Shown here in pieces: positions 7,977-17,500 of a DNA stretch of 17,760 nucleotides (positions are counted from its first letter, which is position 1; each line of letters starts with the position of its first letter). A program made the translations under genes and the position numbers. Below the pieces are notes generated by a model. That model had not been told where the DNA came from. It ran no database searches and saw only the letters and a program-made list of their open reading frames with translations. The stretch comes from Gracilaria caudata (taxonomy: Eukaryota > Rhodophyta > Florideophyceae > Gracilariales > Gracilariaceae), in NCBI GenBank assembly GCA_030374735.1, contig JASCIV010000513.1:1-17760 (forward strand), in the 5' to 3' direction.

Positions 7977-10900
7977 TCATCTGTTTTGTTGGTCCATCTC
8001 CAGCCTCCGGACAGCCTCTTCGCAGCCGAATTCTGCTGCCATTCGAAAGTTCTTTTCAGCCAGCTTTGCGTCATAGCCAGTACCAATCTCTCGCTGGTAA
8101 CAAGTGCCCAGGTTGAGTAGTCCAGTTGGGTCGTTTTTTAAAGCAGCTTTGTGATAGAGGTGGAAAGCTTGCTTCAGATCCTGCGCTACACCATATCCTC
8201 TTTCAAGTAACCAACCCATATTCAACAGCGGAGTACTTTCATCATGTCTACAAGCGTCTTTCAATAATTTTGCTGCCCGATCGAACTCTTTGTCGTCTAT
8301 GAGAAAAAGGGCCAAGTTATTCATTCCAATAGTGTCCTTTTTGTTCACGGATTCCTCATAGCTTGCCCTTGCGAGTCCAGTGCTTTGGCACGTGCCAATA
8401 CCCATCTCGTAGCAAATACCCACGTTCGCTTGGGCACGTGGTAATACCTCTGCTGCTCTCCGAAACATTTCAAATGCTTTGGTAGGTGAGTCCATATCCT
8501 GATCTTCTGGGCATACGTCGAGTTGTGCCCTATGCTCGAGAACCACGGCCAAGTCGTTAAGAGCTTTCATATTGTCTACAGCTGCTGCGTCTTCCAAGAG
8601 TTGTCTGAGGTATTCCGTGGAGTATACGGTAGGATCGTTCATCTCCAGTTGAAGACTTTGACCGTGGTTCTGAAGGAAGATCGAGATATTATGCAGAGCT
8701 ACTCCTCTTGCCCCACTTCCAAGCTGTAACTTCGCTTTTTGAAGTAGTCTGAACGAACGCACCAAATCTTTCTCGATTCCTGGTGACCCTTTTTCATGGA
8801 GCTTGGCTAATTGGATCTGAGCATGTGGATATCCTTTCTCTGCAGAACGCTTAAGCAGCTGCTGTGCTACCTCTCGATCGAGCGAAACTCCGTGTCCGTG
8901 GAAGAAGCAATGGGCCTTTCTGTACATAGTATCTCCCCGATCTCCTGCAGATTTGTATAAAGTCCACGCACGGTCATAGTCAATCTTCCTGATGCAATAC
9001 TTCTTCTCCCCTAGCCGGAAGCACCCATCATGATAAAGATCGCCAAGCATCACGGTCGCTCTCATGCAACCTCCCTTCGACGCCTCTTCCAGTAGACTCA
9101 TGGCTTGATCTTCGTCAGTCACACCATTTATTCCTTTCATAAGCCAGATTGCTAACATAATTTTCGCCTTTTGTGACCCCATCTCACTGGCTTGCTTTAT
9201 CAGCGTCAAAGCATTTCCTTCATCACGTGGCGTACCTTTTCCATGTTTGTTACAGTAGGCGACAAAGCGAAGTGCATAGGCAGATTTTCGCTCGTCAGCC
9301 ACCTCCTTGGCCATTTGATACGCCTTTTCCATCTTTGGCGGTTCACCATGACCCTTCAGATAATTGTGAGCCATTCGTAACGTAATATACGAAAGTCGGC
9401 GCTGTATACGTTCCAAGAAATACATCTCTCGCTCTGCAATCTTCTTGTTCCCTCTGACGCGCTCACAACAAAGCAAAAAGTTGCGTGTCAAATACGAAGC
9501 GTTGTTTGCTATTAGTTTCTCATATTGTTGCAACGCCTTTTCTAGGTCAACTTCCACCCCAACTCCTTTCTCATAGCATAAAGCCACGTTTGCTCCTGCC
9601 GGCACATATCCATCTTCTGCAGCTCGTTCGTACATGAGGAAAGCTTGCCTAAGATCCTTGGTGACACCTCGTCCATGTCTTAAACAAAGCCCCAGGCTAC
9701 AACGAGCTTCAATATCACCTAAATCACTAGCTTTGCGATACAAATCTGCAGCACGCCTGAAGTTGATAGGTATACTCTCACCCGTGTAGTAAAACCAAGC
9801 AAGAAGCCGTGTGGCTTCAGCGTGTCCCCGATCTGACAGCTCTTGCAAAAGGTTTCTTGCTCTTGCAAAGTTCTTGACGCACCCATCTCCGAAGATACTG
9901 CACTGCGCAAGTTCAAACATACCATCAGTGTCTCCCATACTCGCTGCTTTCGCATATAATGAATAGGCTGTCTCTGCGCTCGCAGGAACGCCGATGCCAA
10001 GGCGATAACAGTCGGCGAGCATGACGGCCGCATCTGGGTTTGAACTCTGGAGTGCAGCTTGCAGATGCTTCACCGCGCTTCCATGGTCCTTTGGAACGCC
10101 ACGGCCCTTGAAATAAAACTTTGCCACTTCAACATGAGCCTCACTGATCCCGCCTTCCGCAGCTCGTCTGTACTGAACAAGCGCGTTGATGTCGGATTTC
10201 TGTACGCCTTTTCCATTTGCATAACGAGTACCGAGAATGTAGCTCGCGATATATCTTCCGGCCAAAACAGCTCTATCGCTATAATAGAGCCCTCTCTCTG
10301 TATCTTTATGGCCCCCAAGGCCGTCAAAGTAGCACTCACTCAGCAATAAACAAGCGTCCGCGTCATCTTTCTGAGCTAATTCGTACAAGAGCTTCACCGC
10401 CTTTTCTGGTTTCCTATCCGTTCCGCAGCTGCGAAGAAGACACTCAGCTACGGCAACCTTGGCTCGGGGGAGACCGCGTTCTGCGGATTTGCAAAAGTAT
10501 ACGTACATAGTATGGTAGTCCTTTTGAACGACATTACCCTCGGCGTGCATGCTTCCGACAATATACATCGCAGCCCTGTCGTTAGCTTCATCAGCGGCTT
10601 TCTTGGCGTATCGAAAGAAGGATCTCATGTCCTTTTGAGTCCCTAGACCACGATAGTAACATTTTGCAACTTCCATATAGGCAGATGGCTCAGCATCATT
10701 CGCTGCTGCCGAAAAATGTTGAAACGCGGCTGTTTCTTCGATGGTTACTCCTTTCCCCTCTCTGAAGCACTCTCCAAGACGAACATGTCCAAGTGAACAA
10801 CCTCTTTCTATGGCTTTTCGGTATGACAAGACGGCTTTCTCGTGATTGACTTCAACGCCGAACCCGTCACGGTAGCAGTCCCCGAGGGCCACAAGGCTAC

Positions 10901-11306
10901 TCGAGCAGCCCTGATCAACAGCCTCCCGCAAAAGAGTGATGCACTTGTTCGCATCCTGGTGAACACCGGTCCCTAGTCGATAGCATTGCGCTAGAGAGGT
11001 CTTGCTGGGTATGTGACCGTGGCTTACCGCGCGCATGTAAAGCTGTACTGCAAGCTCGGGTTTCTTCTCGGTTCCGACTCCCTCTTCGTACATCTTCGCC
11101 AAAGTGTACATGCTCGGTACGTGATCAGCGGCAATCGCACGATTGTAGGCTTTGATTGCAGCTCCCAGGTTTGGAGCATTTCCGGGTAAGCCTTGAGTTG
11201 CAAGAGAGGCGTAGCGGTGAAGTGCTTTAGCGACTACCGATGCTATGGCATCTTGATGCTTGCTGCGCATCCTTCGCATGGGCACTGGCCGTGATTGAGG
11301 GTACAT
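7977..11306 (-). CDS. Large Sel1-repeat (SLR) protein
   Basis: Single-exon 1,109-residue protein with ATG at 11306 and stop TGA at 7977-7979. Almost its whole length is tandem Sel1-like repeats of about 36 residues, recurring from residue ~63 to ~1,095; I can place about 27 units. Typical units read LAKMYEEGVGTEKKPELAVQ (~69-88), LGDCYRDGFGVEVNHEKAV (~141-159) and LGLCLRHGRGVTKDLRQAF (~538-556). Each forms a helix pair, and the array makes a superhelical scaffold for protein binding. There is no signal peptide and no membrane segment, so it is not a straightforward HRD3/SEL1L ER adaptor and is probably cytosolic or nuclear. Repeat register slips at about 605-640 and 870-910. A basic N-terminus (about 20 residues) precedes the array. 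Partner and pathway are unknown. Confidence 0.9.
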   Translation of the reverse strand: MYPQSRPVPMRRMRSKHQDAIASVVAKALHRYASLATQGLPGNAPNLGAAIKAYNRAIAADHVPSMYTLAKMYEEGVGTEKKPELAVQLYMRAVSHGHIPSKTSLAQCYRLGTGVHQDANKCITLLREAVDQGCSSSLVALGDCYRDGFGVEVNHEKAVLSYRKAIERGCSLGHVRLGECFREGKGVTIEETAAFQHFSAAANDAEPSAYMEVAKCYYRGLGTQKDMRSFFRYAKKAADEANDRAAMYIVGSMHAEGNVVQKDYHTMYVYFCKSAERGLPRAKVAVAECLLRSCGTDRKPEKAVKLLYELAQKDDADACLLLSECYFDGLGGHKDTERGLYYSDRAVLAGRYIASYILGTRYANGKGVQKSDINALVQYRRAAEGGISEAHVEVAKFYFKGRGVPKDHGSAVKHLQAALQSSNPDAAVMLADCYRLGIGVPASAETAYSLYAKAASMGDTDGMFELAQCSIFGDGCVKNFARARNLLQELSDRGHAEATRLLAWFYYTGESIPINFRRAADLYRKASDLGDIEARCSLGLCLRHGRGVTKDLRQAFLMYERAAEDGYVPAGANVALCYEKGVGVEVDLEKALQQYEKLIANNASYLTRNFLLCCERVRGNKKIAEREMYFLERIQRRLSYITLRMAHNYLKGHGEPPKMEKAYQMAKEVADERKSAYALRFVAYCNKHGKGTPRDEGNALTLIKQASEMGSQKAKIMLAIWLMKGINGVTDEDQAMSLLEEASKGGCMRATVMLGDLYHDGCFRLGEKKYCIRKIDYDRAWTLYKSAGDRGDTMYRKAHCFFHGHGVSLDREVAQQLLKRSAEKGYPHAQIQLAKLHEKGSPGIEKDLVRSFRLLQKAKLQLGSGARGVALHNISIFLQNHGQSLQLEMNDPTVYSTEYLRQLLEDAAAVDNMKALNDLAVVLEHRAQLDVCPEDQDMDSPTKAFEMFRRAAEVLPRAQANVGICYEMGIGTCQSTGLARASYEESVNKKDTIGMNNLALFLIDDKEFDRAAKLLKDACRHDESTPLLNMGWLLERGYGVAQDLKQAFHLYHKAALKNDPTGLLNLGTCYQREIGTGYDAKLAEKNFRMAAEFGCEEAVRRLEMDQQNR

Positions 11307-12060
11307 AGCGTTGATAATCGGTCAGAACAACAGCAAACATGTTGGGGCTTTCAGAGGAAGGGAGCGACGAGACGAGCTGTTCGTCCTGCTCTGGCTTCCA
11401 AGATTAACGTGGAATGCCGCTGTGTGACGGGTGGCAACTTTGAAGTTTGGCACCTCAGAATATATTAAGGTGGTTATCAAGAAGTTGAAACTTCGTGCAG
11501 GCCGCAATCCGTAGAGTGTCCAACTACTGCTTGCTGGTTAGAAAGGTAACCTTTTATGCTTACCTACTCTTTACCGTTTCATGTGCTTCACGAACATCAG
11601 CTGTGCATAGTGCAGTATGAGAAGCTCGGATAATACCTCTTGAAGACAAGAACGAATGGAAGAGCGCTAAAAGGCTCACCTCTGTCCGTGAGATAGATTA
11701 CGCAGTTACCATTCACCAGCAGCCGAGGGCTCGAGAAATGAGTTGTTTTCTTGCCTTTGGGTGGCAATTGCCACAGTGGCATGGACCAGGACAGAGGAGC
11801 TTATCTGGCTATGCTTTATTTTTTGTTTGGCAATCTGATTTCCGTAATTTACTGCGCCGTACAGCAGTGCCGCCAGAAGTTTCGCTTCTTGCAATGCTGG
11901 AATCCCCCGCAGCATTGCCGGATCATTACGAGGCTTCCGTGGTAGGATCGAAACCCATCCTTTCGAAACACAGCAATTGCTTCTTCAGCACTAGATCCAG
12001 TATCGCAAACAGCTAATCGCTTTGCTCCCAGCCAGAGTCTGCGCGCAAAAGGCATCAGAG
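11307..12060. promoter_or_regulatory. Divergent intergenic region between Sel1 and PSMA4 genes
   Basis: This holds the upstream regions of both flanking, divergently transcribed genes. No TATA box or other core element is convincing. The right part contains minus-strand open stretches described separately. The left part (11307-11559) shows nothing I can name. Confidence 0.35.
11560..12055 (-). pseudogene. Possible decayed minus-strand coding remnant
   Basis: An ATG at 12055 opens MPFARRLWLGAKRLAVCDTG..., which reads naturally to about 11950 and then turns Cys/Trp-rich. A second frame carries on (MLRGIPALQEAKLLAALLYG...) to TAA at 11706. A third frame (EVSLLALFHSFLSSRGIIRA...) reaches TAA at 11560-11562. 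The frame steps are again -1/+2. No family is recognised. The start is only 6 bp from the PSMA4 start on the other strand, which argues against a working gene with its own promoter. Other frames here also look passable, so the call is weak. Confidence 0.22.
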
Positions 12061-12880
12061 ATGGCTCGACGATATGATTCAAGAACAACGTAAGCTACAA
12101 CAACAGAACTTTTAGAACACGTTTTGCAACAGCGTGATTGATTCTAACGAACCCCATAGAACATTTTCGCCGGAAGGGCGTCTCTTTCAAGTGGAGTATG
12201 CGATGGAAGCTATCGGTAATGCAGGCGCCGCGGTTGGGGTCCTCTCCACTGAGGGAGTTGTCTTGGCCGCTGAGAAGAAAACCGCTTCCAAGCTTTTGGA
12301 CACCGTGAAGCGATCAGAGAAGATGTACAAGATTGATTCGCATATAATGTGTGCAGTAGCCGGAATCACGGCGGACGCCAACATTCTCATCAATCAAGCC
12401 CGACTCGCTGCTCAGAGGTACGCCTTTTCGTACCAAGAACCAATCCCAGTTGAGCATCTTTTGCAACAGATTTGCGATACCAAGCAGACTTATACCCAGT
12501 TTGGAGGGCTACGACCTTTTGGAGTAAGCTTCTTATTTGCTGGATGGGATGTGCATTACGGTTTCCAGCTTTACCAGAGTGATCCGAGTGGTAACTATGG
12601 CGGCTGGAAGGCTACAAGCATTGGAGCAAACTCGAACGCCGCGAGCAGCATTTTGAAGAGCGATTACAAAGATGACATGAAGCTGAAGGATGCGTTGTCA
12701 CTAGCGATCAAAGTGCTGACAAAGACTATGGACAGTGCGACTTTGTCTCCTGAGAAGCTCGAAATTTCAACAGTGTGTCTTAAGGACGGCAGCGTTGTCC
12801 ATCATCAATTAACAGATAAGGAACTCGAATCCTTGCTTAACACAGCTGGTGTTTTGGCGTCTGACAAGCCTGACGCGTAG
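12061..12880 (+). CDS. PSMA4: 20S proteasome subunit alpha type-4 (two exons)
   Basis: Structural subunit of the alpha ring of the 20S proteasome, which gates substrate entry; alpha subunits lack the catalytic threonine. The coding sequence is exon 1 12061-12089 joined to exon 2 12160-12880, giving 249 residues. The spliced N-terminus reads MARRYDSRTTTFSPEGRLFQ, matching the conserved alpha-4 start and the alpha-subunit signature (FSPEGRLFQVEYAMEAI, about residues 12-28). The downstream blocks QEPIPVEHLL, YTQFGGLRPFGVS, GFQLYQSDPSGNYGGWKAT and LAIKVLTKTMD are diagnostic of this subunit. Exon 2 alone is open back to a GTG at 12134, but that start would lose the conserved YDSRTT segment. The C-terminus is shorter than in animal orthologues and lacks their Lys/Glu-rich tail. 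The stop is TAG. Confidence 0.97.
12090..12159 (+). other. Spliceosomal intron in PSMA4 (70 nt, phase 2)
   Basis: The donor is GTAAGC at 12090-12095. The branch-point motif CTAAC is at 12144-12148 (likely branch A at 12147), 12 nt before the acceptor CATAG ending at 12159. Removing it joins AC|A as a threonine codon and restores the conserved proteasome N-terminus. In-frame stops inside it (TAA at 12091-12093 when read on from exon 1) mean retention would truncate the protein. It lies within the first 30 coding bases, the 5' bias common in intron-poor genomes. Confidence 0.93.
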
Positions 12881-13415
12881 TGTAAAGGAAACCATTGTGT
12901 TCTTAATTATTGGGGAACGGATTTCTTTTGTTGCAAGTGTCCATCGTTAGCTCCACCCAGTTGGGAAACTTAAGCGATTGAAAATCTCCGGCAGAGAGTT
13001 TTAGGAATGATTTTAACTGTTAATCTACAGAGGCGTTCCAACCTTGTACAACGTTCGGCTTGTCTTCAAAGTGATGCAACTGCAGTTATCTCCATCTGCC
13101 AAGAGCCAAGAGCCATGTCATCGTAGACCCCAGGATGCAAGCACACTGTTAAAGAGTAAAAGTAATCTTGGTTACTCAGGGTTTGACCTACTCCATAAAT
13201 GTGCTTATGACGGACATCAAGTGCTGCGGCCATTTGGTCTTTAAACAATGTGCCATTAACGCGCTAGAAGACATCGAAGGAGTGGAAGGCTACTAAAAAA
13301 AAATCCACAACACTCGAAGCTTGAAACGTTTAAGACCGATACGTTTATTTGCCTTGCTCGATACGCTATGGGCGGTATCAAACGTAGAACTTGAGCATAA
13401 GCCGTCTTAGATGAT
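12881..13415. other. Convergent 3' intergenic region (PSMA4 / RPL8)
   Basis: Holds the 3' UTRs of two genes that converge here. A minus-strand open stretch from 13263 to 13066 (including YGVGQTLSNQDYFYSLTVCL) has a natural composition but no recognised domain; it starts inside what should be RPL8 3' UTR or spacer. A short direct repeat, GCCAAGA, occurs twice at about 13098-13111. Nothing else is supported. Confidence 0.4.
13344..13349 (-). promoter_or_regulatory. Candidate poly(A) signal of RPL8
   Basis: TTTATT on the + strand is AATAAA on the minus strand, about 67 nt past the RPL8 stop codon, a normal distance for a polyadenylation signal. Many algae use weaker signals, so this is only a candidate. 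Confidence 0.4.
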
Positions 13416-14177
13416 CTATTCCTTGGATGGCTTACCACCACGAATACGACCTGTACGACGCGCTGCAATGAGACCGACCTTCTTACCAGCAGGTGCGTCA
13501 CGACGCACCGTTGTAGGATGCCCAACGTGCTGATGGTTACCACCACCGTGAGGATGTTCCACAGGATTCATTGCCACACCTCTGACCTTCGGCCATGAGT
13601 TTCTCTTGACGCGGTATTTGTGGTACGCGGTACCAGCCTTGAGCATTGGCTTATCGGTTCTTCCGCCACCCGCCACAATGCCAACCATTGCCCTGCAAGT
13701 GCTGGGAACAATCTTTCTCGATCCGGACGGCAGACGGATCCTGGTCTTGTTTCCGTCCAAATGGCCGATGACAGTGACATAATCTCCGCTCGCGCGAGCT
13801 AACTTTCCACGATCTCCCATCTTGGCCTCTACATTGCACACAATGGTACCCTCAGGCATCTCAGAAAGCGGCATAACATTTCCAATGGTAAGGTTTGCCT
13901 TGCGGCCACAATACAGGAACTGGCCGGTATACATGCCCTCTGCCGCAATGAACAGTTCAGCATTCTTCCTGTATCGCACGCGATCGCGGAACACAACCTT
14001 TGCGAGGGGGGCGCCGCGACCGGGGTCGTGGATAATGTCCTTGACGGTGCCGCGAATGTACCCGTGACGCTCGGAATAGTCGAGCGCGCGAAGCTTGGCG
14101 GCTCCCTTTCGCTTCGATGTGTGCGACTTGAAAATGCCGCCCGCACCCTTTCTCTGACCGCGGATAACTCTTCCCAT
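13416..14177 (-). CDS. RPL8: 60S ribosomal protein uL2 (RPL8)
   Basis: 253-residue protein of the large cytosolic ribosomal subunit, next to the peptidyl-transferase centre. The start is the ATG at 14177 (MGRVIRGQRKGAGGIFKSHT), the conserved eukaryotic N-terminus; the frame is open much further upstream, but that extension is not homologous. Signatures include RKNAELFIAAEGMYTGQFLY (~70-89), the GNVMPLSEMPEGTIVCNVE block (~99-117) and, near the C-terminus, MNPVEHPHGGGNHQHVGHP (~203-221), the universal uL2 loop whose histidine is essential for peptidyl transfer and is hydroxylated in some eukaryotes. Length is close to that of other eukaryotic orthologues (about 257). It is a single exon with no sign of decay, and the stop is TAG. 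It is transcribed divergently from the GT2/sulfotransferase gene. Confidence 0.98.
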   Translation of the reverse strand: MGRVIRGQRKGAGGIFKSHTSKRKGAAKLRALDYSERHGYIRGTVKDIIHDPGRGAPLAKVVFRDRVRYRKNAELFIAAEGMYTGQFLYCGRKANLTIGNVMPLSEMPEGTIVCNVEAKMGDRGKLARASGDYVTVIGHLDGNKTRIRLPSGSRKIVPSTCRAMVGIVAGGGRTDKPMLKAGTAYHKYRVKRNSWPKVRGVAMNPVEHPHGGGNHQHVGHPTTVRRDAPAGKKVGLIAARRTGRIRGGKPSKE

Positions 14178-14555
14178 CGCGAAGAGAGCGCTTGATTCTG
14201 CTGGGACTGACTGCGATGACAGAACGGTAGCGGTGGTGGTGGGCGTGTTTAGGCGGAAGACGGGGAGCGGCGCATTGCCCGGCCAGGGCGGTCCGCGATT
14301 GATCGCCGCCGGTGACCAATTCGCCGAAAAAACAAATATATGAAATTTGTTTGTCGTAGTTAAAATTATGAGGCGAAGATCAAATTCGGGCAAAAACAAA
14401 TGGATCGCAAGTTGGGCTTCGCAACCGAAACTGTAATTGCCGGATGGGAAGCGGAAATGCACCTCATCGGCGAAACGAAAGGCAGGGTGTTCGTCTTCCG
14501 CGCTCGCGGCCACACCGCTCCGCGACGGCGCTTGTATGGCGCGCCACAACGATGA
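14178..14555. promoter_or_regulatory. Bidirectional promoter region (RPL8 / GT2-sulfotransferase)
   Basis: The 378-bp gap between two divergent start codons must contain both promoters unless they extend into genes. It has an AT-rich island at 14326-14352 (AAAACAAATATATGAAATTT) about 160 nt from the RPL8 start, which on the minus strand contains TATATTT, and a CCAAT box at 14316-14320 next to it. Assigning these to RPL8 is inference from position. Confidence 0.35.
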
Positions 14556-17500
14556 ATGACGCGCTCAGCGACTGCGCTTGCATCCGATAGCAAATCCATG
14601 ACGCGCGGCAGACCCCGACATGCGCATCCGCCTCCCGCTCAGCTGCGTTCGTTCAACAAGCGCGCGTTGAGACTGTCGCGATTGGCAAAGCGATGGTGTT
14701 TCAATCACCGTGGGCACGCGCAGCGCGCGTTGCTCGCCGTCCCCGCGCTGCTGCTGCTCGCCTTGCTCGTGTGCTTCGCACCTTCGTGGCGCCTTTCACG
14801 CGAGGAGCATATTCATATGCGATATCCGTCCTTGAGTCGCTTCCAGCTCGCGCCCAATCACACCCAGCGCTTGCTGGATGAACACGCGCAGGCGGTCAAG
14901 TTGTGCGGGAGACATATTTTGTCTCCGCACATGGAGGAGCTTCGCACGTGCAATCAGTTTGAACATTCGCCAGCAGGAAAGGTGGTTGCGCTTGTGGAAT
15001 TGCGCAACGTACGCTCTACGCTGACGCCGTTTCTATCATCTTTGGCCGCATTCACACATTCCGTCATTGCGCTTGATGATCACAGCACCGACGGAACGCG
15101 CAACGAGCTGCTCACATCATCGCACGTGGAACTCATTCTCAACCGCACGGGCGAATGGCGCCGCGACGAACTGGCAGACCGTCAAATGCTACTGGAGGCG
15201 GGTCGACGCGTTGGTGCAACGCACTTTGTACTGCTCGACTATGACGAGTTCATTTCGCACAACTGCTTGCCACGCTTGCGCGAGCAAATTCTGGACTTGA
15301 AGCCCGGCGAAAGCATGTTCATACCGTGGGTAGAAGCCTGGCACACGCCGTTCACGCAGAGAGTGATGAAAGATGACGCGCACATGAACTTTCTCACCAG
15401 GCGACAGACGGTGATTTTCGCGGACGATCGCTACTTTTCGTACACGGCGGAGAACTCGCTTTCGAGGACGCTTTCTAACAACGCGTCGTTGCACGTTTTG
15501 CGATGCCCTAGAAGCATATGTGCGCCGCCGGGTGCATACAAGGGTGCCAGCTCTCGTTTTGAATTTGGGTCATCTGTGAAGGTTTTGCATGAATGTCGCA
15601 TCGTGGAAATGAGGTTTTTGAACCTGCACAACGTGTTGCTCAAGAGCGCTTGGTACGAAGCTCTGGGACGAGTACTGGGTGCTGAAGACGGCGTCACCAG
15701 TGGTAAAATGATAACTCGCATGTTCACCAGCTCTGACGACTCTTTGCAGAACGAACAAGGCGTGTTTCTCGCCGACGTGGAGCGCAACTGGCTCGCGCCT
15801 GACGCGCAAGACGTGTTTGAGCCGTTTCAATGGGTGGAGAGTTGGAGAGCGTCCGAGCTTTTGCAGTGGATTGACACGTTTGGCGCAGACCGATTTCACA
15901 AGTTGCCCGTGATGAGCTCGATCCATTTTGGAGAACTGCGCTTGGCAATGCGACGTGCCATGCTGCAAGACACGCCGCTTCGCTTCGTACCGCGACGCAA
16001 ACGCGGTGTGCTGGTGTTTGCCATGGAGAGGGCTTCATGGCGCGTACTCTCCCGATTGCTACGTGCAATGCGCTTGGAGCAAATCAAAGTGGATCGCGCG
16101 CAATGTGCACACGCGGATGAGCAACAACGACAGTATGAGCAGTTGAAGACGCAACTGGAAGCAATGAAACAACAGTTGATGGACGGCTCGCACGCGCAGC
16201 GCGTGTATGTGTCGTTTGCAGATGTGTGCGAACAGTGTCAGCGTCGGCTGTTGCTGTATGCGACGCAGCAAATGGCTAACATGCACGTGCTGCTGATTTT
16301 CGGCGACTGGCACGGCGCAAGCGCAGAAAGCGCGCTTCGCAAAGTGTCACGCCAACTGGCGCAGCAGGCGGGCAGCCATGTGCACGTGATCGACATGCCT
16401 CTGCAGGCGTTCGGTTCGTTTGCAGCGTTGCATTGGCTGTGTGAGCGCGTGCGGCGCACATTGAACGCGCGCGACGATGCGGTGGTGTCGGACGAGCAGT
16501 TGGTGGCGATGGCGGAGGGCAATCATGACGAGTTTGAGGAGATGGCAGACGGCGCGGGTGGTGAGCAGCTGTGGCCGGTGGCGCGGTTGGTGTTCTCGCT
16601 GAATGTGGGACGCTCCGGATCGAGGTACCTGGCGGACGTGCTGGGCACGGCGGACGAACCGATCGTGGCTGTGCACGAGCCGCGCTGCCCGCACGCAAAG
16701 TGCTCCGGTGGGGGCGCGATGCGCATGCAGGACGTGAGACTGGACGAGTCTTACAAGGAACGCGAGCAAATCAAGCTGCCGATGATCCGAAACAGCGTGG
16801 CGTCGGTGTTCAATTCGACGCGCGCGCGCGTGGCGTGGCGCAGCGCGCGCGTGCAGTGCGCGGCGCTGACGCGGCAGCGGTGGGCGCACTCGCAGCGCGG
16901 CGACGACGACGACGACCACCACGAGAGGGCGGTGTGGGAGGTGGGCGGCGTGGACGGGTGCGCGATGCACCAGCTGAGGGACGCGGTGTTCGCGGAGACG
17001 AACCCCAACTTCAAGGCGTGGATGTACGACGTGGTGCTGCAGGAGCTGCCGCCGCGCGGGTACGACGTGACGCTGGTGGTGGTGCGACGGTACGTGGCGG
17101 CAGTGGTGTGCAGTCTGTACGACACGGGCTACTTCTCCACGCGCGACGGGTACAAGTGGATGGAGACGGCCGCCGGCGTGAACTCGCGCGTGGGCACACA
17201 GCTGCGCGAGCTGCGCGACGACGCGCAACTGGACGCGGTGCAAAAGCTGCTGTCGTACGTGCTCAACGCGGAGGCGGTGTTTCGCGACGTGCTGCGCCGC
17301 TTCGTGACGACGGAGACGACGCGCGTGCGCGCGGTGCAGGTGAGGGCGGAGTCAATGTTCGACGCGCGCGGCACGGCGGCGCTGCTGCGCGCGCTGCGAC
17401 TGCGCTGGTCGGCGCGCACGGCGCGCGTGGCGGGCGTGGTGCGCGACAAGTATGTGCGCGGGGGGGACGGCAGGGAGGCGCGCGCCATGACGCTCGCGGA

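Noticed and set aside
12134..12160. Proteasome start at the GTG at 12134
   Set aside because: GTG is not a normal eukaryotic start, and the encoded residues do not match the family. The ATG at 12061 with a short intron restores the conserved N-terminus.
14178..14549. N-terminal extension of RPL8 upstream to 14549
   Set aside because: The frame is open, but the conserved ribosomal protein starts exactly at MGRVIRGQRKG (14177). The upstream sequence is not homologous and lies in the promoter region.
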